Shown: piece after piece, positions 6,745 to 15,293 of the stretch
Position numbering within the stretch: the first letter of the stretch is position 1
How the letters are laid out: every line of letters begins with the position of its first letter
Assembly (NCBI GenBank): GCA_033765345.1
Contig: JANRIC010000163.1
Coordinates: forward strand, 1 to 30,604
Length of the DNA: 30,604 nucleotides
Reading direction: 5' to 3'
Source of the DNA: JANRIC01 sp033765345
GTDB taxonomy: Bacteria; Bacteroidota; Bacteroidia; Cytophagales; Microscillaceae
The notes under the pieces: model-generated
The model's input: the letters and a program-made list of their open reading frames with translations, nothing else
Databases searched by the model: none
What the model was told of the DNA's origin: nothing
Made by a program: the position numbers and the translations under genes

Positions 6745-7107
6745 TAAAAAACACCATTTATTTCCGTTGATTTTAAATTTGTAATGAATATAAATTTAGT
6801 TTTTCTCCCCCCGGCGTATTCTTCTCACATAATTTCTGGACGGATGATTAAGCGTTTCCTTCTTTACAACTTGAAAGAAAACTTTTTTTATTACAAATCA
6901 AATCAAAATAATTACAAAAAGTATAAATATTTACACTTAAACTCCAAAAATACGGGCTTTTCACATACCACCAACATACTTTTCAGTAAAACAATTTGTA
7001 ACTTTGCATCTTAGAAAAAATACAGAGTTGTTTTTCAGTAGACTTTACCTGGTATAAGAAATGTTCGAAAGGTTTACGATAAACGACTTTATCAACAAAA
7101 CTTATAC
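6745..7107. other. Divergent intergenic region upstream of the RNA helicase
   Basis: AT-rich and without a convincing gene. The open frame 6784-7014 is low-complexity and overlaps the helicase promoter. The region holds TAACTTTG (6999-7006) and a predicted 5' leader of roughly 95 nt, long enough for RNA-level control such as that seen on cold-shock genes, but I see no recognisable riboswitch or strong hairpin. Confidence 0.5.
6999..7006 (+). promoter_or_regulatory. Bacteroidota -7 promoter element (TAACTTTG)
   Basis: Exact TAnnTTTG about 100 bp upstream of the DEAD-box helicase start. A weak TTTT at 6980-6983 could serve as the -33 element, although the spacing is short. Confidence 0.45.
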
Positions 7108-8820
7108 ATGGTAACATTTGCAGATTTAGGGCTGCGGTTAGAAATAATCCGCGCCATTGAAGACTTGGGCTTTGAAAAACCCACACCCATTCAAGAAAAA
7201 ACCATTCCTTTTATCCTTTCATCCGACAGAGACGTACTTGCCTTTGCTCAAACCGGAACCGGTAAAACCGCCGCCTTCGGATTACCCATGCTTCATCGTA
7301 TTGATACGAACACCAAAATCATTCAAGCATTGGTGCTTTGCCCGACGCGTGAGCTTTGCTTACAAATCACCAAAGATATGGAAAACTATTCCAAATATCT
7401 TCAGACAAAGATCATCCCCGTTTACGGTGGTAGCAGTATCGAGAAGCAAATCGAAGACCTCCGCCGAGGAGGACAAGTGGTAGTCGGTACACCCGGACGG
7501 ATTATGGATTTGATTAAAAGAAAAAAACTGAATTTCAGTCAGATCAAACACCTTGTGTTGGACGAAGCCGATGAAATGCTCACGATGGGCTTTAAAGACG
7601 ACCTGGACGCAATCCTGGCACAAGTATCCAAAGATGCCCAAACTTTGCTCTTTTCAGCGACGATGCCCCGCGAGGTGATCTCGATTGCCGAAAAGTATAT
7701 GCATGACCCTGAGCAAATCAGTGTCGGCGAGCGTAATCAAGGTGCCAAAAATGTCTCTCATTATTATTATATGGTGCAGGCTAAGGATCGCTACGAAGCT
7801 TTGAAAAGGATTACAGACATGCATCCCAATATCTATGGCATCATCTTCTGCCGTACCCGCAACGAAGCCCGTGATATTGCTCAAAACCTTATGCAGGAAG
7901 GCTACAACGCCGATGCTATTCACGGAGACCTATCGCAGGCTCAAAGAGACCAAGTGATGGGGCGTTTCCGAACCAAACAATTACAAATCCTAGTGGCTAC
8001 TGATGTAGCAGCAAGGGGTATTGACGTAGACGACCTCACACACGTGATCAATTATAACCTCCCAGATGATGTAGAAGTCTATACACACCGAAGCGGTCGT
8101 ACTGGTAGAGCTGGCAAAAGCGGTATCTCCATTGCCATCATCCATAGCCGCGAACTTTCTAAGATCAATTTGATAGAGAAAAAAATCGGTAAGAAGTTCG
8201 AGCGTAGCTTAGTACCCACAGGCAAAGAAATTTGCGAAAGCCAATTACTTAATCTAGTAGATAAAATTGAAACTATGCAGGTAGATGAGAGCGAAATCCA
8301 AAGTTATCTCCCTGAAATTAGTCAGAAATTGGCCGATCTCAGTCGTGAAGACCTGCTAAAACGCTTGATTTCCGTAGAGTTTAACCGCTTTTTGGCATAT
8401 TACAAAGATGCAGACGATTTAAATGTGAATCCTAAAAGGGAAAAAGCTATCCAACAACGCAAGGGTAAAGTTGAATTCTGTAGATTTTTTATCAATCTAG
8501 GAACTAAGAATCAATTGACGATCCCAGGACTAATTGAGCTGATCAATAGCCAGGGAAATCTTCGTAGGGCTCAAATCGGAAAAATTGAGGTTTTGAAGTC
8601 CTTTTCTTTCTTTGAAATAGAAGGAGAATATGAGGATGAGGTGATGAGAGTTCTTAATCAAACGGATTTTCAGGGCATTAGAGTTCAAGTAGAGCCGTCT
8701 AAAAACAAAGACCGGGCGCAAACCCAGTACTCGGAAAAAAGGTATTTTGATAAAGACAAAAAAGATAAAAGCTATTCTGGTGGTACTCGCAAACGCAAAA
8801 AACGTAAACCCGCCTATTAA
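7108..8820 (+). CDS. DEAD-box ATP-dependent RNA helicase with DbpA/CsdA-type RNA-binding domain
   Basis: Cytoplasmic RNA unwinding, probably in ribosome assembly or cold adaptation as for CsdA/DbpA relatives. In 570 aa: Q motif FEKPTPIQ (22-29), motif I AQTGTGKT (47-54), PTREL (79-83), TPGR (128-131), DEAD (152-155), SAT (183-185), ATDVAARGID (297-306) and HRSGRTGR (327-334). Residues about 450-530 form a DbpA-like RNA-binding domain (VEFCRFFINLGTKNQLTIPG onward). The C-terminus is a basic tail (TRKRKKRKPAY). The ATG at 7108 begins a normal helicase N-terminus (MVTFADLGL). It is a single-gene unit closed by a strong terminator. DbpA-like RNA-binding domains often contact 23S rRNA; the exact target here is unknown. 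Confidence 0.93.
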   Translation: MVTFADLGLRLEIIRAIEDLGFEKPTPIQEKTIPFILSSDRDVLAFAQTGTGKTAAFGLPMLHRIDTNTKIIQALVLCPTRELCLQITKDMENYSKYLQTKIIPVYGGSSIEKQIEDLRRGGQVVVGTPGRIMDLIKRKKLNFSQIKHLVLDEADEMLTMGFKDDLDAILAQVSKDAQTLLFSATMPREVISIAEKYMHDPEQISVGERNQGAKNVSHYYYMVQAKDRYEALKRITDMHPNIYGIIFCRTRNEARDIAQNLMQEGYNADAIHGDLSQAQRDQVMGRFRTKQLQILVATDVAARGIDVDDLTHVINYNLPDDVEVYTHRSGRTGRAGKSGISIAIIHSRELSKINLIEKKIGKKFERSLVPTGKEICESQLLNLVDKIETMQVDESEIQSYLPEISQKLADLSREDLLKRLISVEFNRFLAYYKDADDLNVNPKREKAIQQRKGKVEFCRFFINLGTKNQLTIPGLIELINSQGNLRRAQIGKIEVLKSFSFFEIEGEYEDEVMRVLNQTDFQGIRVQVEPSKNKDRAQTQYSEKRYFDKDKKDKSYSGGTRKRKKRKPAY

Positions 8821-8828
8821 AGTGCATA

Positions 8829-8868
8829 AGATTTTCCAAATCTCACCCAGATTTGGAAAATCTTTTTT
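8829..8868 (+). terminator. Strong intrinsic terminator after the helicase
   Basis: Perfect 15-bp stem (8829-8843 with 8849-8863, AGATTTTCCAAATCT and its complement) with loop CACCC and T-run 8863-8868. The same stem sequence recurs at 12852-12886. Confidence 0.85.
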
Positions 8869-8989
8869 CATTTTAGGGAGTCTTAAACAAACAATGCTGT
8901 GTATTCAGAAAGGGGCTTTGTGACGACACGAAGCTGGGCGTTTTTTATTTAAGCATTACATCTTTAATACTGCCCCAAAAAAGTAACGA

Positions 8990-9024
8990 TTTAATTTTCT
9001 TAATTCTTTTAATTCCCTTAATTC
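8990..9024. repeat. Short tandem TTAATTC-type repeat
   Basis: Four degenerate units of TTAATTTTC / TTAATTCTT / TTAATTCCC / TTAATTCAC abut and slightly overlap the stop codon of the ABC-F gene (9023-9025). It is simple-sequence DNA of unknown role. Upstream of it a GCTTTGTG/CACGAAGC stem (8915-8934) followed by TTTTTT (8941-8946) may be a weak plus-strand terminator. Confidence 0.5.
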
Positions 9025-10903
9025 ACTCTCCCAATTCCAGCCAGCGATCGGTTTTTTGCTCGATGAGTTTTATAATTTTCCCCAATTCTTCGGATTTTTG
9101 CTGGATGCTCTTGTTATCTAAAGTACCTTCACTAAGTTCGGACTCGATGCTTTCTTTTTGTTTTTCCAGGGTTTCAATCTCCTGTTCCAGGTTCTCATAT
9201 TCTTTTTGTTCTTTGAAAGAAAGTTTTTTCTTATCCGAAGTTTTGGATGCGGTTAGATTTTCAGCATTTTTTGCCTTAAGTTTTGCTTTGGCTTCTTCCT
9301 GGGCTTTTTGTGCTTTTTCGGCTTCTACTTCTTTAAAAGCCTGATATTCAGAGTAAGAGCCGTTGTAATCAAGGATTTTGCCATCACCCTCAAATACAAG
9401 TAGATGGTCTACCAATTTATCCAAGAAATATCGATCGTGGCTTACCAGCACCAAACAACCGGGAAAATCTTCAAGAAAATCTTCAAGAACCTGCAAAGTG
9501 AGAATATCCAAATCATTGGTTGGCTCATCAAGAATGAGGAAATTGGGATTTTGAGCCAGAATAGTAAGCAGGTACAATCTGCGTCTTTCCCCTCCACTGA
9601 GTGTAGACACGTAAGAATACTGGCTTTTGGGCGAAAAAAGAAAACGCTCCAGGAGTTGTGAAGCCGAGAGGTTTTGCCCTTGACTCATCGGGATGTATTC
9701 GGCAATATCCTGTACTACTTCAATGACGCGTTTATCCTCAGCGAGTTTGATGCCGTCTTGCCGATAATAACCCATGACGATGGTTTCTCCGACAGAGATT
9801 TGCCCTTGATCAGGAGGCATCTGCCCACTGATGATATGCAAAAAGGTAGATTTTCCGACCCCGTTATGCCCGACGATGCCTACCTTTTCTTGTCTTTTGA
9901 AGATATAAGAAAAATTATCCAGGATTTTAAGATCATCATAATTTTTATGCAAACCTTCCAACTCTAGGATTTTTTTACCCAGGCGCGTCATCTTTACGTC
10001 CAACTGCAGATTATCCCGATTGATTTGTTTATTGGCTGCTTTTTTAATGTCTTGAAAGGCATCTAGGCGTGCTTTGGATTTGGTACCTCGGGCTTTGGGT
10101 TGGCGGCGTACCCAGTCAAGTTCTTTACGCATGAGATTTTGCGCTTTAGATTTGTCTTTGACCTCCATTTCTTCACGCTCGGCTTTTTTCTCTAGGAAAT
10201 AAGAATAATTACCGGAGTATTGAAATATTTTGCCCTGATCTAGTTCAATGATTTGATCACAGACACGTTCCAGAAAGTATCGATCGTGTGTAACCATCAG
10301 AAGGCTTATTTGTTGATTGCTCAGAAAGCCCTCAAGCCACTCGATCATCTCGATATCGAGGTGGTTGGTAGGCTCATCGAGGATGTAGAAATCCGGCTCA
10401 TTGATCAATAACTTAGCCAGTGCTACCCGCTTTTTTTGCCCGCCGGAGAGTGTGTCTATGGATCGATCCAGGTCGCCGACTTTGAGCTTAGAGAGGATTT
10501 GTTTGATTTTAATTTCGTAATCCCAGGCTTTGAAGTTATCCATTTGCAGCATAGCTTCTTGCATGGCTTCGTGTTGGTCGGGCTGATTCAAGCAGGCTTC
10601 ATAGTTTTTGATAGCTTGTATGATAGGATTATCTGAGTGCAGGACAGCATCCAGAATTTTGTGTCCGGGTTCGAAGATAGGGTCTTGGTGCAGGAAGCCT
10701 ACCTGAATATCCTTTCGGAAGGAAAAAGAACCGCTATCGGCCGTATCCAGTCCGGTGAGAATACGTAGCAGGCTGGTTTTGCCGCTACCGTTTTTGGCGA
10801 TTAGGGCTACTTTTTGCCCTTTATTCAGGCCAAAGGAAATTTGTTGAAAAAGCACTTTCTCTCCGAAGGCTTTACTCAGATTCTCGACCGATAGGTAATT
10901 CAT
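9023..10903 (-). CDS. ABC-F family ATPase, Uup-like
   Basis: Duplicated ABC ATPase without membrane domains; ABC-F proteins act on ribosomes (translation factors or antibiotic protection). In 626 aa: first Walker A NGSGKT (38-43), signature LSGGQ (152-156), Walker B ILDEPTNHLD (174-183); a charged linker at about 240-300 typical of the P-site tRNA-interaction motif; second Walker A GHNGVGKST (345-353), LSGGE (435-439), LILDEPTNDLD (456-466). Residues about 525-626 are a Lys/Glu-rich coiled coil, the C-terminal extension that marks the Uup subgroup. It begins 34 bp after an unknown ORF on the same strand, so the two are probably co-transcribed. Confidence 0.92.
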   Translation of the reverse strand: MNYLSVENLSKAFGEKVLFQQISFGLNKGQKVALIAKNGSGKTSLLRILTGLDTADSGSFSFRKDIQVGFLHQDPIFEPGHKILDAVLHSDNPIIQAIKNYEACLNQPDQHEAMQEAMLQMDNFKAWDYEIKIKQILSKLKVGDLDRSIDTLSGGQKKRVALAKLLINEPDFYILDEPTNHLDIEMIEWLEGFLSNQQISLLMVTHDRYFLERVCDQIIELDQGKIFQYSGNYSYFLEKKAEREEMEVKDKSKAQNLMRKELDWVRRQPKARGTKSKARLDAFQDIKKAANKQINRDNLQLDVKMTRLGKKILELEGLHKNYDDLKILDNFSYIFKRQEKVGIVGHNGVGKSTFLHIISGQMPPDQGQISVGETIVMGYYRQDGIKLAEDKRVIEVVQDIAEYIPMSQGQNLSASQLLERFLFSPKSQYSYVSTLSGGERRRLYLLTILAQNPNFLILDEPTNDLDILTLQVLEDFLEDFPGCLVLVSHDRYFLDKLVDHLLVFEGDGKILDYNGSYSEYQAFKEVEAEKAQKAQEEAKAKLKAKNAENLTASKTSDKKKLSFKEQKEYENLEQEIETLEKQKESIESELSEGTLDNKSIQQKSEELGKIIKLIEQKTDRWLELGE

Positions 10904-10937
10904 GGGATGATGCTATTCAATTTTTTGGCTAAAGAAA

Positions 10938-11360
10938 TTATTTGATTAAGAACCGGATCGGATAGGGTTTTCTTTCTGTATAATCAATTTTCGGGAAATG
11001 AAGTACAGAACGTTCAAACTCCGGGAATGTCTGTTGGTGTCGATAAGCTCCAAAGCGGTAGACTTCGGAGTTAAGTTGGATATTGGCGGCCACCTCGAAT
11101 CTTCCGGCAAAATTCACCATAAAACGTTCATTAATAATGAGTACATCGTCGAGATAGTTATTTTTCTCTCGTCCGAAGGTTTGTGCACTTAGAAAATCCT
11201 CAAAATGAGGTGCTTGATCTTTGTAGATATTGGTAATTAAAAAGAAGAAATTATGGTAGCCTCTGTAGTTGAGTGCTTTAGAGATGATTGCTCCACTGTA
11301 TTTTCCGTTAGATAATCTGAAATGTACACAATCACCCAATTTTAAGTTAACTTTCTCCAT
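10938..11360 (-). CDS. Hypothetical protein, 140 aa, upstream partner of the ABC-F gene
   Basis: I do not recognise the family. The 140-aa product has no signal peptide or membrane helix and is rich in aromatic residues and beta-type sequence. It opens with LKLGDCVHFRLSNGKYSGAIISKAL, suggestive of a small beta-barrel (SH3-like) fold (inference), and ends in KPYPIRFLIK. It is the first gene of a probable two-gene unit with the ABC-F ATPase 34 bp downstream. The ATG at 11360 follows an A/T-rich upstream region lacking an exact TAnnTTTG. A role linked to translation would fit the neighbour but is not shown by the sequence. Confidence 0.65.
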   Translation of the reverse strand: MEKVNLKLGDCVHFRLSNGKYSGAIISKALNYRGYHNFFFLITNIYKDQAPHFEDFLSAQTFGREKNNYLDDVLIINERFMVNFAGRFEVAANIQLNSEVYRFGAYRHQQTFPEFERSVLHFPKIDYTERKPYPIRFLIK

Positions 11361-11555
11361 AGTATCTTTTTTATCATTAAATGCTCAAAAAGAATGTAAA
11401 ATTATACAAATAATTACGATTCTTTTTGGTAGAAGGTAAGATTCTCAGTTCAAAACTTTGCAAAAATACAGAATTTGACTATTAATTTTATATTTAATTG
11501 CATGAATCTGCTTTGTAGGATTCATAATATTTTTCGGATTCTACTAGCGAATCTG

Positions 11556-11563
11556 TAGATTTG
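11556..11563 (+). promoter_or_regulatory. Bacteroidota -7 promoter element (TAGATTTG)
   Basis: Exact TAnnTTTG 38 bp upstream of the LolD-like gene, with TTTTC (11531-11535) about 20 bp further upstream as a plausible -33 element. Confidence 0.5.
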
Positions 11564-11601
11564 CCCATTAATTATTACGTACAGTTTGAATTTTTCGGAG
11601 A

Positions 11602-12270
11602 ATGATCATAGACGCACAGCAAATTTTTAAGGCATACCGGGATTTACAGGTATTAAAAGGGATTGATTTTCAGGTAGAAGCGGGAGAAATCGTATCTATT
11701 GTAGGAGAGTCGGGCGCTGGCAAAAGTACGCTGCTGCATATTTTGGGGAGTCTGGACCGTCCTGACAGTGGCAAGGTACTGCTTCATGGAGAGGATATTT
11801 TTCGGGTGAATGACAAAAAGCTAGCCCAATTTCGGAATCGTCACATTGGTTTTGTGTTTCAGTTTCATAATCTTCTTCCTGAATTTACAGCTTTGGAAAA
11901 TGTCTGTATGCCTGCTTATCTGGGCAATATATCGCCTCAAAAAGCCCAAAAAAAAGCCCTTCAACTGATGGAATTGCTGGGTATAGCCGAAAGAAGCCAT
12001 CACTTACCCTCCGAAATGTCAGGAGGAGAGCAGCAACGCACTGCCATTGCCCGTGCTTTGGTCAATGATCCCTTGGTGGTATTTGCTGATGAACCGAGCG
12101 GCAATCTGGACTCTAAAAACTCTCAGGAACTACACGCACTTTTTCTAAAACTTCGCGAAGAACTCAAACAAACCTTTGTCATCGTAACCCACAACATCGA
12201 GCTGGCTGCCATGAGCGACCGCCGGGTGGTGATGCGAGATGGGTTGATTTTTGCCGAGCAACATTCTTAG
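11602..12270 (+). CDS. ABC transporter ATP-binding protein, LolD/MacB type
   Basis: ATPase subunit of the family that powers lipoprotein release from the inner membrane (LolD) or MacB-type export. In 222 aa: Walker A GESGAGKST (35-43), Q-loop region FVFQFHNLLPEFTALENV, signature MSGGEQQRTAIARAL, Walker B VVFADEPSGNLDS and switch His in VTHNIEL. The FHNLLPEFTALENV and EPSGNLDS stretches are characteristic of LolD. No LolC/E permease gene is adjacent, so the partner is encoded elsewhere, which is common in this phylum. It is a monocistronic plus-strand gene with its own promoter and is convergent with the GNAT gene. Confidence 0.88.
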   Translation: MIIDAQQIFKAYRDLQVLKGIDFQVEAGEIVSIVGESGAGKSTLLHILGSLDRPDSGKVLLHGEDIFRVNDKKLAQFRNRHIGFVFQFHNLLPEFTALENVCMPAYLGNISPQKAQKKALQLMELLGIAERSHHLPSEMSGGEQQRTAIARALVNDPLVVFADEPSGNLDSKNSQELHALFLKLREELKQTFVIVTHNIELAAMSDRRVVMRDGLIFAEQHS

Positions 12271-12316
12271 GGGATTAAAAATTACATTTTAATTTTCCGA
12301 ACATTCTTATCAAAGG

Positions 12317-12790
12317 TCATTTGTTGAGATCAAACATCATCTCATACATCACTGGCTCGAAGCCAGAAGAGGTAAATAAATTCTGGGCAAGTAGATTTTG
12401 AGGCGATACGTGGAGCATCAGCTTGTCCGAACCCAAAGCGGTGGCTGCTTCTTTGGCTGCATCAAGGAGCAATTTGCCTCCACCAGTACCGCGGGCATTG
12501 TCTTCAATATAAATATCGTGAAGCCAGGCGCATTCTGAAGAAATATTGACCAAATCCATTTCTTCCATACGGACAAAAGCCATACCTACGGGTTTTCCCT
12601 CTATTTCAAGCAAAGAAATGATGGTTTTGGGGTTTTGAAGCTCTTCTTGGAACAAATCGGAGAGTTTTTGTTCGTGGTTTTCAAATCGTACAAATCGGAT
12701 CGGATTAAAACTTTGGTGTTGACGGACGATACCCAGCGCAAATTTTAATACAAAAGGGTGATCTTCAAGAACTGCTTTTCTGATTTTCAT
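12317..12790 (-). CDS. GNAT family N-acetyltransferase
   Basis: Acetyl-CoA-dependent acyltransferase of unknown substrate. The 157-aa protein shows the GNAT core: strand IEGKPVGMAFVRM, the loop LHDIYIEDNARGTGGGKLLL with the acetyl-CoA-binding R-x2-G-x-G/A signature, and the C-terminal SPQNLLAQNLFTSSGFEPV. The ATG at 12790 is supported by an exact promoter element 23 bp upstream (12813-12820). It is convergent with the LolD gene. Confidence 0.85.
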   Translation of the reverse strand: MKIRKAVLEDHPFVLKFALGIVRQHQSFNPIRFVRFENHEQKLSDLFQEELQNPKTIISLLEIEGKPVGMAFVRMEEMDLVNISSECAWLHDIYIEDNARGTGGGKLLLDAAKEAATALGSDKLMLHVSPQNLLAQNLFTSSGFEPVMYEMMFDLNK

Positions 12791-12812
12791 AGGTATTTTA
12801 TCATTTATGCGG

Positions 12813-12820
12813 CAAAGCTA
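12813..12820 (-). promoter_or_regulatory. Bacteroidota -7 promoter element (TAGCTTTG)
   Basis: Exact TAnnTTTG on the minus strand, 23 bp before the GNAT start codon. It lies downstream of the terminator-like hairpin that ends the mannan operon, so the GNAT gene is probably transcribed independently. Confidence 0.45.
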
Positions 12821-12851
12821 CACAATAGCAGGGATTTTTGGGAAAAAGACT

Positions 12852-12886
12852 GAGATTTTCCAAATCTCAAAGATTTGGAAAATCTC
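12852..12886 (-). terminator. Terminator-like hairpin at the end of the mannan operon
   Basis: Perfect 16-bp stem (12852-12867 with 12871-12886), loop CAA. On the minus strand it lies just after the epimerase stop, and a short T-run (plus-strand A at 12843-12847) follows a few bases later. The stem is the same sequence as the helicase terminator at 8829-8863. Confidence 0.55.
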
Positions 12887-12892
12887 ACCAAG

Positions 12893-14083
12893 CTAAGAAA
12901 TTTCCTTGATTCTGCTTAAAACCTCCAGACAAGCCCTTGTGCTGTGATAGGGGCACTTCCAGAAGCCTACTTTGACATCATTCATATTTTGATAAGTATC
13001 TGTGACTCCCCAGTGCCATTCTCCGTTTTGATGGTCTACAATGTATTTTTGTAAAAACTGCCAGCTCTTCCAAGATTGTACCAGGTAGGTTTGATCTCCG
13101 GTAATTTGGTATGCATTCAAAAAACCGACGGCTGCTTCGGCTTGCACCCAGGAATGTTTGTCGGTATCCAGGTGATTGGTTTCCAGATGAAGTTCGTAAT
13201 TCATGCCTCCATCTTGGGCTATGCCTTTGAGCGCCGTTTTTGCCAGACCCAATACAAAGGGTTTGATGGCTTCTTGCAAGTGGGTTTTGCCCAATGCTTC
13301 GGCGGCTTCCCAGATGAGCCAGGAAGCCTCGATATCGTGGCCATACGAAATGATGTTAGATTTGACGACCCAGTTTTCATCCATAAAAAGGTGTTGGTAG
13401 TAGTGTGTGGGTTCAATCAGGCGGGTTTGATAAAGATGAAGTAGCTTTTCTATTTGTAGTCCAAGTTTTTCATCTGGCCAGACCCGATAGAGATTGGTAT
13501 AAGCTTCTAGCACGTGCAGGTGCGTATTCATCGATTTTTTTTCGTTGGCATCTTTTTCACTGAGGCGTACATCTTCAATGATTTGCCAATCACGGCTGAA
13601 AGCTTCCCAATAACCTCCATTTTCCAAGTCTTGACCACATTTCTCTAGCCAAGTAAAAAGCTGGATAGCTTGATCTAGGGCGGCTGCATCCTGGGAGCAT
13701 TGATAATATTCGCAAAGGGCATATACGACAAAAGCCTGTCCGTAAATTTGTTTGCGTTCTTGGAAGGGTTGCCCTAGATAATCAACCGACCAGTAAAAAC
13801 CCCCGAATGGTTCATCTTTGAAATGCTGGATCAGGTATTGATAAGCACGTTCGGCAATTTGAGCATATTTATTTTCCTGGGTATAGGTATAAGCCGCCGA
13901 AAAGCTCCATAGAATTCGTGCATGAAGAACCAATCCCTTTTCAGCCTGGTGAGTAACCTGGTTTAAGGTATTGATGTGTCCATAAAAACCGCCGTTTTCT
14001 TCATCGAGGGTATAATTCATCCAATAAGACAAGATGCTTTCAAACTCTGTCTGGGCTTCTCTTGAGTATTGTTCCAAGTTCAT
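12893..14083 (-). CDS. Mannobiose (cellobiose-type) 2-epimerase, AGE family
   Basis: Cytoplasmic (alpha/alpha)6-barrel epimerase predicted to convert beta-1,4-mannobiose to mannosyl-glucose. With the chosen start it has 396 aa. The conserved His set of cellobiose 2-epimerases is visible: H188 in MNTHLHVLEAY, H249 in SYGHDIEASWL and H380 in KCPYHSTRACLE, spaced as in characterised enzymes, plus the HARILWSFSAAY motif. The open frame extends to 14158 inside the GH130 gene, but the ATG at 14083 forms TGAAATG with the GH130 stop and gives the family's normal N-terminus, so it is preferred. It is the last gene of the operon; its product is the substrate of the adjacent GH130 phosphorylase. Confidence 0.92.
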   Translation of the reverse strand: MNLEQYSREAQTEFESILSYWMNYTLDEENGGFYGHINTLNQVTHQAEKGLVLHARILWSFSAAYTYTQENKYAQIAERAYQYLIQHFKDEPFGGFYWSVDYLGQPFQERKQIYGQAFVVYALCEYYQCSQDAAALDQAIQLFTWLEKCGQDLENGGYWEAFSRDWQIIEDVRLSEKDANEKKSMNTHLHVLEAYTNLYRVWPDEKLGLQIEKLLHLYQTRLIEPTHYYQHLFMDENWVVKSNIISYGHDIEASWLIWEAAEALGKTHLQEAIKPFVLGLAKTALKGIAQDGGMNYELHLETNHLDTDKHSWVQAEAAVGFLNAYQITGDQTYLVQSWKSWQFLQKYIVDHQNGEWHWGVTDTYQNMNDVKVGFWKCPYHSTRACLEVLSRIKEIS

Positions 14084-14084
14084 T

Positions 14085-15260
14085 TCAGCGGGATAATTCA
14101 AGGTTTTGATTGATGATTCGGTAAAGTGTTTCCACAGATTTGGCAGAGCGATAGCCATCTTCGGGAGTATGGATTACGTAATCCAGCAATTGTGCCAGCG
14201 AAGTCGTGGCTACGTGCATACGGGTATCTGATGAAGCATAATAAATAAATACCGTACCGTCATCGTCCAGAATCCAACCGTTAGAAAATAATACGTTGGA
14301 TACGTCTCCTACGCGCTCTTCGTCCTCTGGTGCCATAAAATATCCGGCGGGTTTATGTGTGATTTTGCTAAGGTCGTGCAGGTCGGTCATAAACATATAA
14401 AGCACATAACGCAAGCCTGCAGCGGTATTACGAACACCGTGCGCCAAATGAAGCCAGCCCAGTTCGGTTTTGATAGGAGCGGGGCCTAGTCCGTTTTTTA
14501 CTTCCGAGATGGTATGATACGCCCTGGCGTCCAAGAGGTGTTCCTCATCAATTTTTGCCTGCTCGATGGAGTCACTCAATCCGAAAGCGATGCCACCGCC
14601 CGAACCTGCCTGAATAAAACCGTCTTGTGGTCGGGTATAAAAGGCATATTTCCCCTGGACGAATTCTGGGTGAAGCACAGCGTTTCTCTGCTGTGGAGAG
14701 TGGGTTTTTAGATCGGCAAGTCGCTCCCAACGGATAAGATCATGGGTACGGGCGATGCCACATTGGGCAATGGCAGAGGATAGGTCTCCGGCGGGGGCAT
14801 CGGGGTCTTTGCGTTCGGTACAAAATACGCCGTAAATCCACCCATCTTCGTGCAGTGTGAGGCGCATGTCATATACATTGGTATCTGGATCATCGGTTTC
14901 TGGCATTTGGATAGGATACTGCCAGAATTCAAAACGATCTATGCCATTGGGGCTTTCGGCAACGGCAAAAAATGATTTTCGGTCATACCCTTCCACCCGA
15001 ACCACCATCAGATATTTGCCATTTAATCGGATCGCACCTGCATTAAAAGTCGCATTGATCCCGAAACGCTCCATGAGAAAAGGATTGTTCTGTGGGTTGA
15101 GGTCATAACGCCAAAATAACGGTGTATGCGCTGCGGTCACTACGGGATATTGGTATCTATAAAATTGCCCATTACCAGGCTCTATTTTGAGGTTAGGGCG
15201 TGTGATCAAAGCTCGGTGATCTTTTTCAAGCTGTTCGAGTTTTTTTTGAAAATCAGACAT
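14085..15260 (-). CDS. 4-O-beta-D-mannosyl-D-glucose phosphorylase, GH130
   Basis: Cytoplasmic inverting phosphorylase: mannosyl-glucose plus phosphate gives alpha-mannose 1-phosphate and glucose. The 391-aa length matches GH130 subfamily 1. The segment TNVYDMRLTLHEDGWIYG places the general acid at D131, the position known for the B. fragilis enzyme. Other family stretches are FNAGAIRLNGKYLMVVRVEG, the RNAVLHPEFVQGKYAFYTRP region and LAHGVRNTAAGLRYVLY. It sits between the symporter (33 bp upstream) and the epimerase (1 bp downstream), so all three are probably on one mRNA. Subfamily and gene context together make the assignment firm; activity on longer manno-oligosaccharides cannot be excluded. 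Confidence 0.93.
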   Translation of the reverse strand: MSDFQKKLEQLEKDHRALITRPNLKIEPGNGQFYRYQYPVVTAAHTPLFWRYDLNPQNNPFLMERFGINATFNAGAIRLNGKYLMVVRVEGYDRKSFFAVAESPNGIDRFEFWQYPIQMPETDDPDTNVYDMRLTLHEDGWIYGVFCTERKDPDAPAGDLSSAIAQCGIARTHDLIRWERLADLKTHSPQQRNAVLHPEFVQGKYAFYTRPQDGFIQAGSGGGIAFGLSDSIEQAKIDEEHLLDARAYHTISEVKNGLGPAPIKTELGWLHLAHGVRNTAAGLRYVLYMFMTDLHDLSKITHKPAGYFMAPEDEERVGDVSNVLFSNGWILDDDGTVFIYYASSDTRMHVATTSLAQLLDYVIHTPEDGYRSAKSVETLYRIINQNLELSR

Positions 15261-15293
15261 GGTAAAATTGATTAAGGTTGTAAAATAATTTTT

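Noticed and set aside
6784..7014. 76-codon plus-strand ORF upstream of the helicase
   Set aside because: Low-complexity Asn/Lys/Tyr-rich translation of AT-rich DNA that overlaps the helicase promoter.
8921..8928. TGACGACA octamer as an rRNA remnant in the spacer after the helicase
   Set aside because: Eight bases are within chance expectation and no flanking similarity to 16S was seen.
14084..14158. N-terminal extension of the epimerase frame into the GH130 gene
   Set aside because: The extension is out-of-frame GH130 coding sequence. The ATG at 14083, next to the GH130 stop, gives the normal family N-terminus.
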